Positions 5,489 to 7,153 of a stretch of 7,153 bases of DNA are shown one piece after another. Each line of letters starts with the position of its first letter. Position 1 is the stretch's first letter. The DNA comes from Gammaproteobacteria bacterium UBA3532. Lineage in GTDB: Bacteria; Pseudomonadota; Gammaproteobacteria; Enterobacterales; UBA3532. The stretch lies in assembly GCA_002376965.1 (NCBI GenBank), contig DFOV01000408.1, forward strand, positions 1 through 7,153. The letters are read 5' to 3'. The notes under the pieces were generated by a model. That model did no database searches and was not told where the DNA came from. It saw only the letters and a list, made by a program, of their open reading frames with translations. Both the position numbers and the translations under genes were made by a program.

Positions 5489-5833
5489 ATGAAAGCTATT
5501 GATGATATTGTAAAAGCTGAACGAATAGACAAAGTCGCAACACTCCTTATCGCTTTTGCTTTTAGTCTCATTTTGGCTTATTTCTTTACTCCTAATTTGG
5601 GTCCAACCATGACAGTAACTGGCACAGTAAAAAGACTAACCGGCCGCCCTACTGATTACGGCGAAGCGACCTATTTACTCGTCGAATTGAGTAATCAGCG
5701 AGTAGTTCGTACCTATATTTCGAAGAGCACAGGGGTTCGACTTGGAAAAACAGTTGAACTGCTACAAACAGAGCCACTGCTCTTTGGCAAAACCACTTAC
5801 ACATTCCAACGCTACATCGAACAGGCTCCTTAA
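5489..5833 (+). CDS. Small single-pass membrane protein of unknown function
   Basis: I do not recognise this 114-residue protein. Residues 1-16 are charged (KAIDDIVKAERIDK), residues 17-33 form one hydrophobic helix (VATLLIAFAFSLILAYF), and the remaining 80 residues are soluble and beta-rich (MTVTGTVKRLTGRPT, TYLLVELSNQRVVRTYIS, GVRLGKTVELLQTE, TTYTFQRYI). The pattern of a single anchor followed by a small barrel of short strands suggests an OB- or SH3-like domain, probably periplasmic with the N-terminus inside, but this is inference. The GTVKRL...VELSNQR layout is a little like domains that mediate ligand binding or assembly. The ATG at 5489 has no strong Shine-Dalgarno. It is divergent from mipA, with 102 bases between starts, and convergent with the EamA gene. 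Confidence 0.6.
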   Translation: MKAIDDIVKAERIDKVATLLIAFAFSLILAYFFTPNLGPTMTVTGTVKRLTGRPTDYGEATYLLVELSNQRVVRTYISKSTGVRLGKTVELLQTEPLLFGKTTYTFQRYIEQAP

Positions 5834-5834
5834 A

Positions 5835-5886
5835 GCCATGCTTATTCAGCACTTAACTAAAGCTTATTCGCCGAACAAAGCATGGC
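5835..5886. terminator. Candidate bidirectional terminator between convergent genes
   Basis: A perfect 9-bp inverted repeat, GCCATGCTT (5835-5843) with AAGCATGGC (5878-5886), encloses a 34-base loop between the small membrane protein gene and the eamA-type gene. The loop is long for an intrinsic terminator and the flanking T-runs are short (TCTTATCTTTT on the plus strand), so the terminator role is uncertain although the repeat itself is clear. Confidence 0.35.
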
Positions 5887-5892
5887 ACAATC

Positions 5893-6804
5893 TTATCTTT
5901 TAGCTGTTACACAGCGCGCTGCCGCCACCACACCAACAATCAGCATCGCAAACACTACCGTCACGACCCCAACTTGCTCTTGAAAAAAGATCACAGCGAT
6001 CAGCAAGGTGAAAAATGGCTGTAGCAGTTGCGTTTGGCTGACTCGGGCAATTCCTCCTAACGCCAGCCCCTTGTTCCACAGAAAAAATCCGCATAGCTGG
6101 CTGACCACCACCAGATATGCTAACGATAGCCAACCACTAACCGGCACCTCTGGTAAACTCTCGGGTAGAAAGTAAAGGCTAGGAACCACCAAAAACGGCG
6201 CCCCGATCACAACAGTCCAACAGATCGCCTGCCAGGCTGGAATTTGTTTGGCGAGCATACCCCCGGTGGCATACCCCAGCCCTCCTAGGAGCACGGAAAG
6301 CAGCAAAATGAGATCACCCCATTGCCAACCGAGTTGCTGATCAAAACTGGTGTAGATCAGCATCAACACAGCTCCTATGAGCGCAATAGCCCAAAACCGT
6401 TTTGGCATACGATCGCGGCTTAACACCGTGCCGATCACCGCCGTAGCCAGTGGTAGCAACCCAATCACCACCCCACCGCGAGAGGCTTCGGTTAAGCTCA
6501 TGGCCAATGCGATACACAACGGAAAGCCAAGGGTGACACCGATGGCGCTAAGCCCGGCGAGTACCCATTGTTGGCGCGTTAACAGCGTTGCTCCCCCCGC
6601 CCATAAAAGCAACGCGGCTAAAGGTGCCGCCATCAAGGCACGCGAGACGCCAAGAAACCAAGGATCGATATAATGAGTAACGTAACGCGTCAAGGGTAAG
6701 GTGAAGGCAAAACACATGACCGCCGCCAACCCCAGCATCATACCGCGGGTTGATGCTGATAAAGCCTGTCCTGCATTGTGACGTTTTAGAGTGAGGGTAG
6801 ACAT
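5893..6804 (-). CDS. EamA/DMT-family inner-membrane transporter
   Basis: This 303-residue polytopic protein has about ten hydrophobic helices in two EamA repeats, roughly residues 23-152 and 162-296, the drug/metabolite transporter layout. Typical features are the early LPLTRYVTHYIDPWFLGVSRALMAAP, the second-repeat FLWNKGLALGGIARVSQTQL and the terminal LLQPFFTLLIAVIFFQEQ with its acidic end. Relatives export amino acids, nucleosides or small metabolites, but the substrate cannot be assigned. The start at 6804 has a strong Shine-Dalgarno (AAGGAG at 6813-6818, complement strand, 8 bases away). It is convergent with the unknown membrane protein. No regulator gene lies upstream within the window, although two 15-base-spaced TTGTA boxes there could bind one. 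Confidence 0.9.
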   Translation of the reverse strand: MSTLTLKRHNAGQALSASTRGMMLGLAAVMCFAFTLPLTRYVTHYIDPWFLGVSRALMAAPLAALLLWAGGATLLTRQQWVLAGLSAIGVTLGFPLCIALAMSLTEASRGGVVIGLLPLATAVIGTVLSRDRMPKRFWAIALIGAVLMLIYTSFDQQLGWQWGDLILLLSVLLGGLGYATGGMLAKQIPAWQAICWTVVIGAPFLVVPSLYFLPESLPEVPVSGWLSLAYLVVVSQLCGFFLWNKGLALGGIARVSQTQLLQPFFTLLIAVIFFQEQVGVVTVVFAMLIVGVVAAARCVTAKR

Positions 6805-6812
6805 CGGTCATT

Positions 6813-6818
6813 CTCCTT
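6813..6818 (-). promoter_or_regulatory. Strong ribosome-binding site of the EamA-type transporter
   Basis: On the minus strand this reads AAGGAG, 8 bases before the ATG at 6802-6804. It is one of the strongest Shine-Dalgarno sites in the window and supports that start. Confidence 0.8.
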
Positions 6819-6871
6819 TGCTGTTGAGTGAAGCTACAGCTTAGGAGAATTGGCAAAACCATAACAGATTC

Positions 6872-6897
6872 AATTTTTACAAATAAAACCTATACAA
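6872..6897 (-). promoter_or_regulatory. Direct-repeat boxes upstream of the EamA-type gene
   Basis: On the minus strand TTGTATAGGTT (6897-6887) is followed 15 bases later by TTGTAAAAATT (6882-6872), 8/11 identical. They sit in AT-rich DNA about 70-95 bases before the transporter start, where a promoter would be expected. DMT transporters are often controlled by LysR- or MocR-type regulators that bind such repeated boxes, but no regulator gene is in view. Function is inference. Confidence 0.25.
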
Positions 6898-6944
6898 TTT
6901 GTTCGACTGTGTTACTTTTTAAAAAATAGCGCGGTTGAAAGATA

Positions 6945-7153
6945 ACGCTTCGACAGGCTCAGCGAACGGACTATACAAGCCTAACCACCTCCGTTGGCTG
7001 AGCTTGTCGAAGCCCTTAGCTGAGAACTAAACGCTTCGACAGGCTCAGCGAACGGACTATACAAGCCCAACCACCTCCGCTGGCTGAGCTTGTCGAAGCC
7101 CTTAGCTGCAAACTAAACGCTTCGACAGGCTCAGCGAACGGACTATACAAGCC
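6945..7153. repeat. Tandem 86-bp repeats, each with a large inverted repeat
   Basis: Two complete units (6945-7030 and 7031-7116) and the first 37 bases of a third (7117-7153) are present with an exact 86-base period. Units 1 and 2 differ at only four positions. Each unit begins with the word GCTTCGACAGGCTCAGC (6947-6963 in unit 1) and carries its near-perfect inverse GCTGAGCTTGTCGAAGC (6997-7013). In unit 1 the arms extend to 21/23 pairs through AACGG/CCGTT. The array runs off the window, so its full copy number is unknown. CTTCGACAGGCTCAG-type words are, to my knowledge, widely scattered palindromic repeats in bacteria. The 300 or more bases beyond the transporter hold only its upstream region and this array; I see no gene there. 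Confidence 0.92.

Noticed and set aside
6945..7153. CRISPR array
   Set aside because: The whole 86-base period is repeated with no unique spacers, and each unit contains a large inverted repeat.

Overview
The window looks like a chromosomal stretch of a gammaproteobacterium, possibly marine, with moderate GC. The evidence is an RlmG-type 23S rRNA methyltransferase (a mainly gammaproteobacterial family), a MipA/OmpV outer-membrane protein, and several short Shine-Dalgarno-led genes separated by small dispersed palindromes. The species cannot be fixed from the sequence. Functions are inferred from recognisable protein motifs; no database search was possible.

Layout. Positions 1-184 hold the end of a probable MATE efflux pump. 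Positions 300-910 hold a HipBA toxin-antitoxin locus: the HipB-like antitoxin is intact, but the HipA kinase toxin has lost most of its body and is frameshifted. A DNA-3-methyladenine glycosylase I gene (tag, minus strand) follows. Diverging from it is an intact TacAT-type module (DUF1778 ribbon-helix-helix antitoxin plus GNAT toxin) with a 4-nt overlap. Converging on tacT with 3 nt between stop codons is a SRAP/YedK abasic-site shielding protein whose true start is the Met of its MCGR motif.

Upstream of yedK, up to the end of rlmG, are two adjacent structured palindromes (3147-3251 and 3280-3409). Each has a long outer stem enclosing two inner hairpins, and all four apical loops read TCCA or TCCC on one strand. 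This is the most unusual part of the window. Next come rlmG and mipA on the minus strand, in the transcription order mipA then rlmG with overlapping ends. Divergent from mipA is a short single-pass membrane protein of unknown function. Convergent with that is a ten-helix EamA/DMT transporter on the minus strand.

Beyond the transporter, the window ends in at least two and a half tandem copies of an 86-bp repeat, each built around a large inverted repeat. Overall this is a housekeeping and repair neighbourhood (tag, yedK, rlmG) interspersed with accessory material: one decayed and one apparently intact toxin-antitoxin module, two cloverleaf-like elements and one tandem palindrome array.
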